Shown here: positions 7,676-16,302 of the stretch, piece by piece | Layout: every line of letters starts with the position of its first letter | Position numbering within the stretch: position 1 is the stretch's first letter | Assembly: GCF_039710355.1 (NCBI RefSeq) | Contig: NZ_JBDKWZ010000005.1 | Span: 124,001-188,000, forward strand | Origin: Rapidithrix thailandica | GTDB lineage: Bacteria > Bacteroidota > Bacteroidia > Cytophagales > Flammeovirgaceae | DNA length: 64,000 nt | Direction: 5' to 3' | Position numbers and translations under genes: made by a program | Notes under the pieces: generated by a model | What the model saw: only the letters and a program-made list of their open reading frames with translations | The model's database searches: none | What the model was told of the DNA's origin: nothing

Positions 7676-9628
7676 ATGAAAAAAATCACCTTTTGGCTCA
7701 TTAGTTTTTTAATGAGTTCAATGCTGTATGCACAACATACAGTAACCCCTAGAAACTTACTGACCCAACAACTTACTGCAACACAAGCCGGGCACCTTGT
7801 GGAACAGGCTGGTCAGTGGAAACCTTTTCCGGCTTACCGGAACCGCGATGCATGGGAACGCTTACCGGCTTATGTCAGAGAGCATTATATCCGGGCAGGA
7901 GAAAAAGCTTTGGACTATGAATGGCCGAGTCTTCCGGCAAGCTTGTACATACAGTTTGCTCAAAATGGAAACCGGAGCAATTACCAGGCAGTATTCAGCG
8001 CCAGAAGAAATAAGCTAAAGGATTTGGTATTGGCAGAAATGATGGAAGGCGAAGGCCGTTTTATGACGCAAATAATGACAGGCGTCTGGTTGGTTTGTGA
8101 AGAGACTTCCTGGGTAATACCTGCACACCTCTCTTTGCAAAAAGACGGTGCAACTCCTTTGCCTAACTATGCAGAGCATATCATTGACCTGACCGCAGCA
8201 GAAACAGGGAATACCTTGGCCTGGATTCATTATTTGCTTAAAGAGGAACTGGATAAACTCACTCCTTTGATCAGCCAACGGATTGAGGAAGAAGTTCAAC
8301 AAAGAATTCTTATTCCGGGCTTAGAACGTAAGGATTTTTGGTGGATGGGTTACGGTGGGCGCTTTGTCAATAACTGGAACCCTTGGATTGCATCTAATTG
8401 GCTTTCTTGTGTGCTTTTGATGGAAAAAGACCCTCAGCGGAAAGTAGAAGCATTGGAAAAGATTGCTCAGTGTGTAGATCATTTTATCAATTATTATCCG
8501 GAAGACGGAGGTTGTGACGAAGGGCCGGCTTATTGGGGGCATGCAGGGGGTTCTTTGTTGGATTGTCTGACTCAGTTCAAGGACATCACTGATGGGAAGG
8601 TAAATCTGTTTACGGAACCTTTGGTCCGGAAAATCGGACAGTATATTTACAAAGCATATATCTCTTCGGGAAATTACTTTGTCAATTTTGCAGATGCCCC
8701 GGCCAAAGCGAAGCCTTATCCCGATCTGATTTTTCAATATGGAAAATCAATAGAGGATGAAATGATGATGAGTTTTGCCGCTTTTTTGGCGCAATCACAA
8801 GCACATAACGGGCAGTATTTACCCCATGGAAATAATATGAGACGCCTGCTAACCGCATTGTTTCAGTTAAACGACCTGCAACAAGTTCCGGCAAAAGAAC
8901 CTTTGTCAGGCAGTGCATGGTTGCCTGATACGCAGGTGTTCACCGCAAGAGAGCATGCCGGAAGTACAAAAGGGTTTTATGTAGCTGCGAAAGGTGGACA
9001 TAACAATGAAAGTCACAACCACAACGATGTCGGGAATTTTATTCTCTATTACGATGGGAAACCGGTGGTGATCGATGTAGGGGTGGAAACGTATTCCAAG
9101 AAAACCTTTAGTCGCGAGCGTTACTCTATCTGGACCATGCAGTCGGGATATCATTCCTTACCCACCATCAACGGTGTCATGCAAAAGAATGGAAATGCGT
9201 ATAAAGCCCGGGGGGTACAGTTTTCCGAAAGTAGTAAGCAAATACAGTTTTCATTGGATATTGCCAAAGCCTATCCGGAACAGGCTGCGGTAAGCACCTG
9301 GAAGCGGAGTGTACAATTGAAAAAAGGAAAAAATGTAACGGTCACGGAACAATATGCATTGAAAGAAATCAAAGGCGAAACGTTCATTTCCTTGATGACC
9401 CCTTGCCAAGTAGTCATAGATTCCAAAGGTAAAATCCTCTTTACAGGAGAAAGTACTTTACGACTAGTTTACGATGCGAAACAAATCATTCCCGAAGTAG
9501 AAAAGGTAGCTATTGAGGATAAAAAATTACAAAATAGCTGGGGGAAACAATTGAACCGGCTTGTGTTGAAACTGAAAAATCCTAAGTTGAAACAAAAAGT
9601 AGCCTATAGTTTCGAAAAAGTTGATTAA
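7676..9628 (+). CDS. Heparinase II/III family polysaccharide lyase
   Basis: Exported 650-residue protein with signal peptide MKKITFWLISFLMSSMLYAQ. The N-terminal two thirds look like the alpha-toroid of heparinase/alginate-lyase-type enzymes (Trp-, Tyr- and Asn-rich motifs such as WWMGYGGRFVNNWNPWIASN and DEGPAYWGHAGG). The C-terminal region has the heparinase II/III beta-domain signature: NNESHNHNDVGNF, then KPVVIDVGVETYSKKTF and a W-x-M-x-S-x-Y-H-S stretch. His and Tyr residues here normally perform beta-elimination on uronic acid polysaccharides. Substrate (alginate, heparin-like or other uronan) cannot be assigned. The gene is flanked by terminators, so it is probably monocistronic. A TATCTTTT element lies 40 bases upstream of the start. 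Confidence 0.85.
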   Translation: MKKITFWLISFLMSSMLYAQHTVTPRNLLTQQLTATQAGHLVEQAGQWKPFPAYRNRDAWERLPAYVREHYIRAGEKALDYEWPSLPASLYIQFAQNGNRSNYQAVFSARRNKLKDLVLAEMMEGEGRFMTQIMTGVWLVCEETSWVIPAHLSLQKDGATPLPNYAEHIIDLTAAETGNTLAWIHYLLKEELDKLTPLISQRIEEEVQQRILIPGLERKDFWWMGYGGRFVNNWNPWIASNWLSCVLLMEKDPQRKVEALEKIAQCVDHFINYYPEDGGCDEGPAYWGHAGGSLLDCLTQFKDITDGKVNLFTEPLVRKIGQYIYKAYISSGNYFVNFADAPAKAKPYPDLIFQYGKSIEDEMMMSFAAFLAQSQAHNGQYLPHGNNMRRLLTALFQLNDLQQVPAKEPLSGSAWLPDTQVFTAREHAGSTKGFYVAAKGGHNNESHNHNDVGNFILYYDGKPVVIDVGVETYSKKTFSRERYSIWTMQSGYHSLPTINGVMQKNGNAYKARGVQFSESSKQIQFSLDIAKAYPEQAAVSTWKRSVQLKKGKNVTVTEQYALKEIKGETFISLMTPCQVVIDSKGKILFTGESTLRLVYDAKQIIPEVEKVAIEDKKLQNSWGKQLNRLVLKLKNPKLKQKVAYSFEKVD

Positions 9629-9653
9629 CGATCCTCTATTCAAAGTGTTTTCC

Positions 9654-9682
9654 AAAAGCCCGGAGTGTTTTCCGGGCTTTTC
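9654..9682 (+). terminator. Intrinsic terminator after the lyase gene
   Basis: Stem AAAAGCCCGGA paired with TCCGGGCTTTT, short loop, ending in T; 26 bases after the stop. Confidence 0.8.
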
Positions 9683-9778
9683 CTTTTGCAGGAAATACGC
9701 GCAACATGATGTACATCATTTCCAGAACTGTTTGGCTTCGCTTTCTTTACAACAGTTTATCATTTAAAAGACTAGCGA

Positions 9779-11563
9779 ATGAAACGTATACACTCCTTCC
9801 ATATTCCGGTTATGGGAACTGGATTTACCATTGACACTCCTATAAAAATAGCGCATTACGGAATCTCCTCGGTGATCTCGATTGTAGATGACCAACTTAT
9901 TGAACGGATGCGGGAATATTACTGTCAAAAGCTGCAATTGCCTTTTGATCCCATTACGGAAAAGGTGTTGGATTTCAGAGCAAAAAGGATAACTGCCTAT
10001 CTCAACCTGGTACATCAAATTGTGGGGAATAAGTTTGAAAACCTGCTTCAATCTCTTTTGGAAAAGAAAGGGGAGATCGAAAAATATATGGATATGTTGC
10101 CGGCCTTTTCTTCTTTAAAAAAAGAATATATGACCTTGCTGGAAGCGAATACACCACTGCATCAATTAAAAACCTGGCTTCAACGCAATTTGTCTTGCGG
10201 ATCGATTGATGTGAACATTATGACCAAGCTGGATAAGGAAAATTATTCCAAGGATGAAAAGCTACCGGTAGAGTATAACGATGCCCATGCAGCACTCCGG
10301 GGCTTTGCTCAAAGTGAATTGGAAGCCTCTCTTGTGCTTTCGGCAGGTATGAATCCACGCTTATACAATTACCTTGAACAGTTTGAAGATTTTTATCCCC
10401 AACCGGGTAAAAGCAATAAAAAGAAAATTGTTCTGAAAGTCAGTGACTATCGCTCAGCATTGATTCAAGGAAAGTACCTGGCCAAAAAGGGGCTTTGGGT
10501 GGATGAGTACCGTATCGAATCGGGTTTGAACTGTGGTGGGCATGCCTTTGCTACCGATGGCCATCTGATGGGACCTATTTTGGAAGAGTTTAAACAAAAC
10601 CGGAAAGCGTTAGGACAATCGGTATTTTCCTTATACGTTGAGGCATTAACCTCCAAAAAACGTTATTGCCCGGAGGAAATTCCGGATGTGGCCATATCTG
10701 CTCAGGGGGGATTGGGGACTGCCGAAGAACATCAGTTTTTATTAGAGCATTATCAAATCAATTCCGTAGGTTGGGGCTCTCCTTTTTTATTGGTGCCCGA
10801 AGCCACCAATGTGGATCCATCTACCCGGAAACAATTGAGTAAGGCAGAGGAAAAAGACTTGTACTTGAGCAATATTTCACCTTTGGGGGTGCCTTTTAAT
10901 AATCTGCGGAACAATAGTAAAGATCAGGAAAAGGAGAGGCTTATAGAAAAAGAGAGACCCGGAAGCTCATGCCCTAAAAAGTATCTGGTTTCGAACAAGG
11001 ACTTTACAGAGGAAGCGCTTTGTACGGCATCCAGGCATTACCAGCATCTCAAATTGAAAAAACTGGAAGCACAGCAATTATCACCGGAGGAATACCGGAC
11101 GGAATACGATAAGATTGTTGAAAAATCGTGTATTTGTGTAGGACTGGGAACCCCGGCCTTGCTAGTGAATGGTATGGATACACGCAAAGAAGGGGAGGGG
11201 GTGTCTGTTTGTCCGGGACCTAATATGGCCTACTTTTCCAAAGTCGTTTCACTGCGGGACATGGTTCGTCATATTTATGGGAAAGCAAATGTCATTCAAC
11301 GGAAAGACCGTCCGAGTCTTTTTATCAAAGAGTTAGAGATGTATGTCACTTATTTTAAAAATAAATTACAGGAATCCTCCGGAAATAAGACTGCCAAATC
11401 AGAGAAATACTTAAAAACGTTTAAAAACAACCTGTTGAAAGGAATTGCATATTATCAGGAGTTATTCACCTGTTTTGGTGCGCAATTAGAATTGTTTAAC
11501 CCGCAAATGTTAGTGAAGATGAACCGCCTTGAGCTGGAACTACAAGCGGTAGAAATTGCATGA
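9779..11563 (+). CDS. Uncharacterised 594-residue protein with cysteine motifs
   Basis: Cytoplasmic protein (no signal peptide or membrane helix). I do not recognise the family with confidence. The central part has features of a TIM-barrel flavin- or nucleotide-binding enzyme: KIVLKVSDYRSALIQGKYL, GLNCGGHAFATDGHLMGP, then DVAISAQGGLGTAEEHQF and SVGWGSPFLLVPEATNVD, resembling the GG-x-G phosphate-binding end of FMN-dependent barrels. Cysteines occur in LNCGGHAF, SSCPKKYLV, SCICVGLGTPALL and VCPGPNMAYFS, which could bind an iron-sulfur cluster or other metal. The N-terminal 150 residues appear helical and may be a separate domain. The gene is isolated between a terminator and the pterin dehydratase gene 195 bases downstream. 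An oxidoreductase role is an inference only. Confidence 0.8.
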   Translation: MKRIHSFHIPVMGTGFTIDTPIKIAHYGISSVISIVDDQLIERMREYYCQKLQLPFDPITEKVLDFRAKRITAYLNLVHQIVGNKFENLLQSLLEKKGEIEKYMDMLPAFSSLKKEYMTLLEANTPLHQLKTWLQRNLSCGSIDVNIMTKLDKENYSKDEKLPVEYNDAHAALRGFAQSELEASLVLSAGMNPRLYNYLEQFEDFYPQPGKSNKKKIVLKVSDYRSALIQGKYLAKKGLWVDEYRIESGLNCGGHAFATDGHLMGPILEEFKQNRKALGQSVFSLYVEALTSKKRYCPEEIPDVAISAQGGLGTAEEHQFLLEHYQINSVGWGSPFLLVPEATNVDPSTRKQLSKAEEKDLYLSNISPLGVPFNNLRNNSKDQEKERLIEKERPGSSCPKKYLVSNKDFTEEALCTASRHYQHLKLKKLEAQQLSPEEYRTEYDKIVEKSCICVGLGTPALLVNGMDTRKEGEGVSVCPGPNMAYFSKVVSLRDMVRHIYGKANVIQRKDRPSLFIKELEMYVTYFKNKLQESSGNKTAKSEKYLKTFKNNLLKGIAYYQELFTCFGAQLELFNPQMLVKMNRLELELQAVEIA

Positions 11564-11758
11564 TGTACAAGCGGTAAAACAAAGGAAGGGGGAGAACAAA
11601 GAATGTTTTCCTCTTTTTTGTTTCTATAGATATGGGGTATGATTTTTTAAAAGATTGAGGGTGATCTGAAGATTATTCGGCCTATCTCCTTGCGTAGCTT
11701 TCCGGGAATCACTAAACTCACAGAGAAAATCAGTATTTACCTTAACCTTTCACTAACC

Positions 11759-11992
11759 ATGTGGCAAGAGATTGATAACAAACTCGTCAGAGAATTTAAG
11801 TTCAAAGATTTTGTAGAGGCATTTGCCTTCATTTCCAAAGTGGCATTATTGGCCGAAAGACAAAATCATCATCCGGAATTATACAATGTGTACAATCAAG
11901 TAAAAATCAGTTTGTGTACTCATGATGCCGGAAATGTAGTGACAGAGCACGATCGCAAGTTGGCCGCAGCTATTGACAAAGTGCTTGGCTAA
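11759..11992 (+). CDS. Pterin-4a-carbinolamine dehydratase
   Basis: A 77-residue protein that dehydrates 4a-hydroxy-tetrahydropterin in the recycling of tetrahydrobiopterin after aromatic amino acid hydroxylation. The signature NHHPELYNVYNQVKISLCTHD holds the catalytic His-His-Pro and the conserved THD segment. The chosen ATG (MWQEIDNKLVREF) is at 11759; the frame is open upstream to a TTG at 11690, but the extra 23 residues are not family-like. No phenylalanine hydroxylase is in the window, so the partner is elsewhere, or the protein works with another pterin enzyme. It is slightly short, as in many bacterial members. Confidence 0.88.
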   Translation: MWQEIDNKLVREFKFKDFVEAFAFISKVALLAERQNHHPELYNVYNQVKISLCTHDAGNVVTEHDRKLAAAIDKVLG

Positions 11993-12058
11993 GTACTTCT
12001 TCCAAAGAATTGGCAGCTTATCGGAAGTGCATAAATTTTACAGAGTGCCACCGGATTT

Positions 12059-12097
12059 CTCCGCCTGGTATACCTAACAGGCGGAGTATACTTTTTA
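12059..12097 (+). terminator. Terminator-like hairpin after the pterin dehydratase gene
   Basis: Nine-base stem CTCCGCCTG/CAGGCGGAG with a ten-base loop. The T run begins five bases after the stem, so it is somewhat less canonical. Confidence 0.55.
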
Positions 12098-12125
12098 TAT
12101 AAAGAAGTGACTTAACCTTTTTCTT

Positions 12126-12145
12126 TTTTTGAAATGTTTCAAAAA
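12126..12145. repeat. Perfect inverted repeat TTTTTGAAA-TG-TTTCAAAAA
   Basis: Two nine-base arms around a two-base centre, about 210 bases before the TRAP-type binding protein start. The very short centre makes an RNA hairpin poor and a dimeric regulator site possible. No regulator gene is adjacent. Confidence 0.4.
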
Positions 12146-12358
12146 GTGATACAGAGGAGCCGGTTTTGATTCTATTTTCGGTTAAAAACTATACGTTTAA
12201 ACCACTTCAAAGTATTCCTTTTCATGTTTTCTCCTTATTTTCTTTGGATAAACTATATTTTCAAATAATTTTCCTCTGATGGGCATACACAAAGCCCGAA
12301 GAAGGATGTTTTGTACTACAGTTTGGGAATGAGAGTAATGATTGGCACTTGATTGCAT

Positions 12359-13483
12359 ATGAAAGAGAAAAAAATACAACGAAGAGAATTTATTCGAAAA
12401 GGGAGTTTTGCTGCCGGAGCGGCCACTTCCGCTTCCCTTTTGGCCGCTTGTGGGCACACAAGTCAGAAAAAAGTGGAGTTGCCTGCTTATATGAGCAAAA
12501 AGTTCGAATGGAAGTGTGTGACGGTATGGCCCCCTAACTTTCCGGTGGTAGGAGAGTCTATCAATCAGTTGGCAAAGGAATTGGAAACCATGTCAAGCGG
12601 CCGTTTGAAGATCAAAGTATACGGAGCCGGAGAATTAGTGCCGGCTTTTGAAGCCTTTGATGCCGTGACGCTGGGAGCCGTACAAATGGGGCATGGAGTG
12701 GCTTATTATTGGGCGGGAAAAATCCCTTCGGCGGTATTTTTTGCCGCTGTACCGTTTGGCATGAATGCCCAACAAATGAATGCCTGGCTGTATTATGGTG
12801 GTGGATGGGACTTGTGGCGAGAGCTTTATGCCAAGTTTGGTTTGGAGCCTTTTCCTTGTGGAAATACCGGGGTGCAAATGGGAGGTTGGTTTAACAAAGA
12901 GATTAATTCGGTAGAAGATCTTAAAGGATTAAAAATGCGGATTCCCGGCCTCGGAGGGAAAGTAATTTCGAAAGCCGGAGGTTCCAGTATTACAGTGGCC
13001 GGAGGGGAAATTTATACCAATCTGGAGCGGGGGGTGATCGATGCCACGGAATGGATCGGGCCTTACCACGATTATTTAATGGGTTTTCACCGGGTGGCGA
13101 AGTACTATTATTACCCGGGCTGGCATGAACCCGGGCCCACCTTGGAGCTTTTTTGCAATAAAAAGGCCTATGAAGAACTTCCGGACGACTTGCAGGAAAT
13201 GGTCAGGATGGCTTCGTATAAGTACAATATGTTGATGCTATCCGAATTCGAATCCAAAAATAATGAGTATTTGAATAAGATTGTAAACGAAAGTGAGGTA
13301 CAGATAAAGCGTTTTCCGGAAGAAGTGATTCACAATTTAAAATCCATTGCAAAAGAGGTAGTGGAAGAAGTTGCAAATGCCGATCCTTTTGCCCAGAAAG
13401 TGTATGAAAGTTATTCAAAGTTCAAAAAAGACATCACTGCCTGGAGCGAAATCTCGGAACAAACCGTCACCCAATATTTATAA
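12359..13483 (+). CDS. TRAP transporter substrate-binding lipoprotein (DctP/TakP-like)
   Basis: Extracytoplasmic solute receptor of 374 residues for a tripartite ATP-independent transporter, likely binding an organic or 2-oxo acid. The N-terminus has a twin-arginine motif (QRREFIRKG, Arg8-Arg9) and then SLLAACG, a lipobox, so it is predicted to be folded, Tat-exported and lipidated. Family features are PNFPVVGESINQLAKELE, GRLKIKVYGAGELVPAFEAFDAV split over residues ~70-100, the GLKMRIPGLGGKV segment with its ligand-binding Arg, and LERGVIDATEWIGPYHD. The ATG at 12359 is used; a TTG two codons earlier is in frame. The DctQ and DctM membrane subunits are absent nearby: the next gene is a hydrolase about 40 bases downstream. 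Confidence 0.9.
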   Translation: MKEKKIQRREFIRKGSFAAGAATSASLLAACGHTSQKKVELPAYMSKKFEWKCVTVWPPNFPVVGESINQLAKELETMSSGRLKIKVYGAGELVPAFEAFDAVTLGAVQMGHGVAYYWAGKIPSAVFFAAVPFGMNAQQMNAWLYYGGGWDLWRELYAKFGLEPFPCGNTGVQMGGWFNKEINSVEDLKGLKMRIPGLGGKVISKAGGSSITVAGGEIYTNLERGVIDATEWIGPYHDYLMGFHRVAKYYYYPGWHEPGPTLELFCNKKAYEELPDDLQEMVRMASYKYNMLMLSEFESKNNEYLNKIVNESEVQIKRFPEEVIHNLKSIAKEVVEEVANADPFAQKVYESYSKFKKDITAWSEISEQTVTQYL

Positions 13484-13525
13484 AACCCATTGATCCCAAT
13501 CAGGGATAAGTTGAAAAAGGAATGT

Positions 13526-14323
13526 ATGGAGTTTGAGAAATTTACCTGCCAAAAACCTGTGTTAGTGTTGCTCCCCGGCTTTTGCGAAGCTGGCTTTATT
13601 TGGGAGCCGGTGATGGATGCCTTGGAGCATTATTTTCAAGTGATCTCCTTGGATTTACCTGGCTTTGGATCGGAGGCTTGTATTTGGAAAGCATCCGTAC
13701 AAGCCTATGCCTGTTTTGTGAGAGAGGAATTAGTACAAAGGGATATTCACCAATGTGTGATGGTCGGTCATTCTATGGGAGGATATATTGCGCTGGCATA
13801 TGCCAAGCTATTCGGGGATACCTTATTGGGCTTGGGACTTTTTCACTCTACAAGCTTTTCCGATTCCGAAAAAAAGCAAAAAGAGCGGGAAAAGATGATT
13901 TCTTTTCTACAAAAATTTGGGAACCACCGCTTGGTTCATGCGCAGTTTGCCCATCGTTTTTCCAAACAGTTTCAAACGACTCAGAAGGAATTAATCCAAA
14001 AAATAAGCAAAAAAGCTTGGGAAATATCCGGGGAGGAAGCCATGGTGACTGCTCTCCAAGCGATGGCAGAACGGGAAGAGAGCCTTACGTTTTTAAAGAG
14101 TTGGTCACGACCGGTGATGTATCTTTCAGGGAAAGAAGATAGGGCAGTACCTTGGCAACGTAACCAAGAAGAAATCTTACAATTGACTACTGCTCATATG
14201 GTGATATTGGAACAAAGCGGTCATTTTGGAATGTGGGAAGCTCCTGAAAAGTCCGTTCGGGCGATAGTAGGGTTTGTAAAGTGCTGTTATAGAAAAGAAC
14301 AACAGCGTCAAAGAGTAACTTGA
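13526..14323 (+). CDS. Alpha/beta hydrolase
   Basis: Cytoplasmic 265-residue alpha/beta-hydrolase fold protein. The strand leading to the oxyanion region is VLVLLPGFCEAGFIWEPV; the nucleophile elbow is VGHSMGGYIALAYAK with Ser in G-H-S-M-G; the acid is the Asp in LSGKEDRAVPW and the base His in EQSGHFGMWEAPE. The full triad suggests an active esterase, lipase or C-C hydrolase, but substrate cannot be assigned. The ATG at 13526 is chosen; a TTG at 13490 would add 12 residues. It follows the TRAP-type binding protein by about 40 bases and may be co-transcribed, which could link it to metabolism of the bound acid or ester. Its stop lies inside a hairpin shared with convergent adk. Confidence 0.85.
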   Translation: MEFEKFTCQKPVLVLLPGFCEAGFIWEPVMDALEHYFQVISLDLPGFGSEACIWKASVQAYACFVREELVQRDIHQCVMVGHSMGGYIALAYAKLFGDTLLGLGLFHSTSFSDSEKKQKEREKMISFLQKFGNHRLVHAQFAHRFSKQFQTTQKELIQKISKKAWEISGEEAMVTALQAMAEREESLTFLKSWSRPVMYLSGKEDRAVPWQRNQEEILQLTTAHMVILEQSGHFGMWEAPEKSVRAIVGFVKCCYRKEQQRQRVT

Positions 14324-14334
14324 CACTGTTGTTC
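14297..14334. terminator. Hairpin between convergent hydrolase and adk genes
   Basis: Long imperfect stem GAACAACAGcGTCAA/TTGACaCTGTTGTTC overlapping the hydrolase stop. There is no T run, so termination efficiency is uncertain. Confidence 0.45.
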
Positions 14335-14360
14335 TATGGACTGATTTAGACGCAATTTGC

Positions 14361-14936
14361 TTATTTCAATGCATCGATAGCATTACTAAGACTTTGGAAA
14401 ATCTCTTCGATTTCCCCGATTCCCTGTACGGACGTAAACTTGCTTTGGCCTTTGTAGTGCTTGGCCACCGGAGCGGTTTTTTCTTCGTACTCCTGTACTC
14501 TTTTGCGGATCAAGGCTTCGTCTTGGTCATCTGTACGGCCAGAAGTTTCCCCCCTTTTCAAAATCCGTTGAGTTAATTCTTCTTCATTCACTTCCAAAGC
14601 AATCATGCCTGAAATTTGCGTATTATTATTTTGCAATAGCTCATCCAGAGCCTGTGCTTGTTTCACTGTCCGGGGGAACCCGTCAAAGATAAATCCCTCT
14701 GCATCTTGATTCTCTTTCAACTTGTGATCGATCATTCCGATGACGACTTCATCCGGCACGAGTTTTCCCGAATCGATAAGAACTTTGGCCTTCAATCCTA
14801 ATTCTGTTCCCGCAGCAATCTCTGACCTGAGTAGATCTCCGGTAGAGAGGTGTACCAGGTTGTATTTTTCCTTTATCTTCGCACTCTGTGTTCCTTTGCC
14901 CGCACCTGGAGGGCCAAATAATACTATATTTAGCAT
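14361..14936 (-). CDS. adk: Adenylate kinase
   Basis: Catalyses ATP + AMP = 2 ADP in the cytoplasm. The 191-residue protein has the P-loop GPPGAGKGTQ at residues 8-17, the AMP-binding region LSTGDLLRSE, the DGFPRT motif at 85-90 and the R-x5-GR-x2-D arginines in KRGETSGRTDDQDEALIRKR. The lid is the short form: the zinc- or loop-bearing long lid is absent, as in other Bacteroidota. It is convergent with the upstream hydrolase and preceded on its own strand by a near-consensus Bacteroidetes promoter at 14987-15017. Confidence 0.97.
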   Translation of the reverse strand: MLNIVLFGPPGAGKGTQSAKIKEKYNLVHLSTGDLLRSEIAAGTELGLKAKVLIDSGKLVPDEVVIGMIDHKLKENQDAEGFIFDGFPRTVKQAQALDELLQNNNTQISGMIALEVNEEELTQRILKRGETSGRTDDQDEALIRKRVQEYEEKTAPVAKHYKGQSKFTSVQGIGEIEEIFQSLSNAIDALK

Positions 14937-14986
14937 AATTTTTTGTTGAATGTGAATTAATATGTAATGCTATCTCAAATGAGGGT

Positions 14987-15017
14987 GAAAGTTATTAAAT
15001 TGTGCCCTAGTAACAAA
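14987..15017 (-). promoter_or_regulatory. Promoter of adk (Bacteroidetes -33/-7 type)
   Basis: On the minus strand TTTG, 19 bases, TAACTTTC; consensus is TTTG-N19-TAnnTTTG, so only the final base differs. It lies about 50 bases upstream of the adk ATG. Confidence 0.6.
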
Positions 15018-15098
15018 GGAATGAGAAATAGTTTTATAAGCCCATAGGCTTCCATAGATTGTTAAGCGTGCATAATGATTGAATGTGGTTTTTATAAA

Positions 15099-16253
15099 AT
15101 GAGTAGGTATTTCCTTCATGGTTTTGGATGGATGGTTATGTTGCTATTGTTTGGGTGTCAGTCAGATGTGCCGGTGAAGGATCAGTTGGTTGACTTCCGG
15201 GAACCCACTAACCGGGACTTTAAAAAACAATTGGAATTTATCCGGCAAGCCTTGGAAAAATATCCGGAAAAGGCAGAGTTGTATTATCAGAAGGCATTGA
15301 TCAATTTTGAAATTGAAAAATACAATCAAGCATTGCGGGATATAGACGATGCCTTGGAATTAGATACCCGTCCGGAAAAATATACTTTCTTTAAAGGCAA
15401 AGTTTTATACCAAAAAGGGGCTTTGCAAGAGGCCTTGAAGGAATTGCATAAAGTAGAAAATACCGAGTTTGACGATTTTGAATTGTATCAATTCATTGGC
15501 GTGATCTATCATCAATTGGGGAAAGAGGATCAGGCATTGACGTACTTGCAAAAGGCAAACAACTTTGTACCGGGCTTGCCCAATGTACTATATGCTTTGG
15601 GAGCTATCTATTTGAAAAAGAAAGAAAAGGAAAAAGCCCGGAAATTTTTGTTTGAAGCGATTAAAAGTGAGCCAACCTATACTGAGGCTTATATTCAACT
15701 CATCCAATATTATCAAGAAGAGTTATTACCTCAGAAAGCGCTGGAAGTGGCCGATACTGCCGTACGTTTGTGTAAGCAAGATGCCTTTTTATACAGTTCT
15801 GTTGGAAAGACACTTTCTCTGTTAAACAAGCCGGATAGTGCAAAATACTGGTTTGATAAAGCTGTGAAGCTGGAAGAGGGCCTTTGGGAAGCCAGTGAGA
15901 ACTTAGCGGAGTATCACCGGAAGCGGAAAAATTATTTGTTGGCGGAGGGGTATTTAAAATCAGCCGTGGAGAAGAACACAGATTTGTCTGCTCCGTGTTT
16001 TAAGTTAGGGTTTTTATACGAGTATTATTTAAGAGACTTGAAAAAAGCCCAGGAAATGTATGGGATGGCTCTAAAGCGTGACTTGGAAAATGAAGAGTAT
16101 CAAACGGCCATCAATCGGATAGAACGAAAAATTCGCTTTTCAGCTTCCGAAGCTCGAAACAGAGCACGACAATCTGCCTTTCGTTCGGCCATCCGGGATA
16201 CGGTTCAGTTATTACCGACTCCTCTGCGTACGATTGAGATTGATGAAGAATAA
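15099..16253 (+). CDS. TPR-repeat lipoprotein
   Basis: A 384-residue predicted lipoprotein: MSRYFLHGFGWMVMLLLFGC ends in a lipobox-like LFGC. An ATG eight codons upstream (15075) is in frame but would put non-signal residues before the leader. The rest consists of tandem tetratricopeptide repeats of ~34 residues (for example AELYYQKALINFEIEKYNQA, FELYQFIGVIYHQLGKEDQA and NVLYALGAIYLKKKEKEKA), covering residues ~45-350. TPR proteins act as scaffolds for protein assembly; in Bacteroidota such lipoproteins occur in gliding and T9SS or outer-membrane biogenesis roles, but no specific match was recognised. It ends in an arginine-rich segment. Confidence 0.8.
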   Translation: MSRYFLHGFGWMVMLLLFGCQSDVPVKDQLVDFREPTNRDFKKQLEFIRQALEKYPEKAELYYQKALINFEIEKYNQALRDIDDALELDTRPEKYTFFKGKVLYQKGALQEALKELHKVENTEFDDFELYQFIGVIYHQLGKEDQALTYLQKANNFVPGLPNVLYALGAIYLKKKEKEKARKFLFEAIKSEPTYTEAYIQLIQYYQEELLPQKALEVADTAVRLCKQDAFLYSSVGKTLSLLNKPDSAKYWFDKAVKLEEGLWEASENLAEYHRKRKNYLLAEGYLKSAVEKNTDLSAPCFKLGFLYEYYLRDLKKAQEMYGMALKRDLENEEYQTAINRIERKIRFSASEARNRARQSAFRSAIRDTVQLLPTPLRTIEIDEE

Positions 16254-16277
16254 AAAATCCTCCTGGTATCAGGAGGA
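16252..16277 (-). terminator. Terminator between convergent genes
   Basis: Stem TCCTCCTG/CAGGAGGA with a four-base loop. A T6 run follows it on the minus strand, so it terminates the large T9SS gene; the upstream TPR gene ends at the same place. Confidence 0.75.
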
Positions 16278-16302
16278 CAAGTGTGCGGGAAAAGCGTGGG
16301 TT

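Larger units (their letters stand above)
11993..12358. other. Intergenic region with a hairpin and a perfect palindrome
   Basis: This 366-base stretch contains no convincing gene. It holds the terminator-like hairpin at 12059-12097, the perfect inverted repeat at 12126-12145, and AT-rich sequence leading to the TRAP-type binding protein. Confidence 0.6.

Noticed and set aside
11564..11640. Possible terminator after the 594-residue protein (AAACAAAGGAA ... TTCCTCTTTTTTGTTT)
   Set aside because: The arms match only in short A/T-rich pieces with a large loop, so it was not called.
15075..15098. Upstream ATG for the TPR lipoprotein
   Set aside because: It would place MIECGFYK before a complete lipoprotein leader, so the ATG at 15099 is preferred, though not proven.
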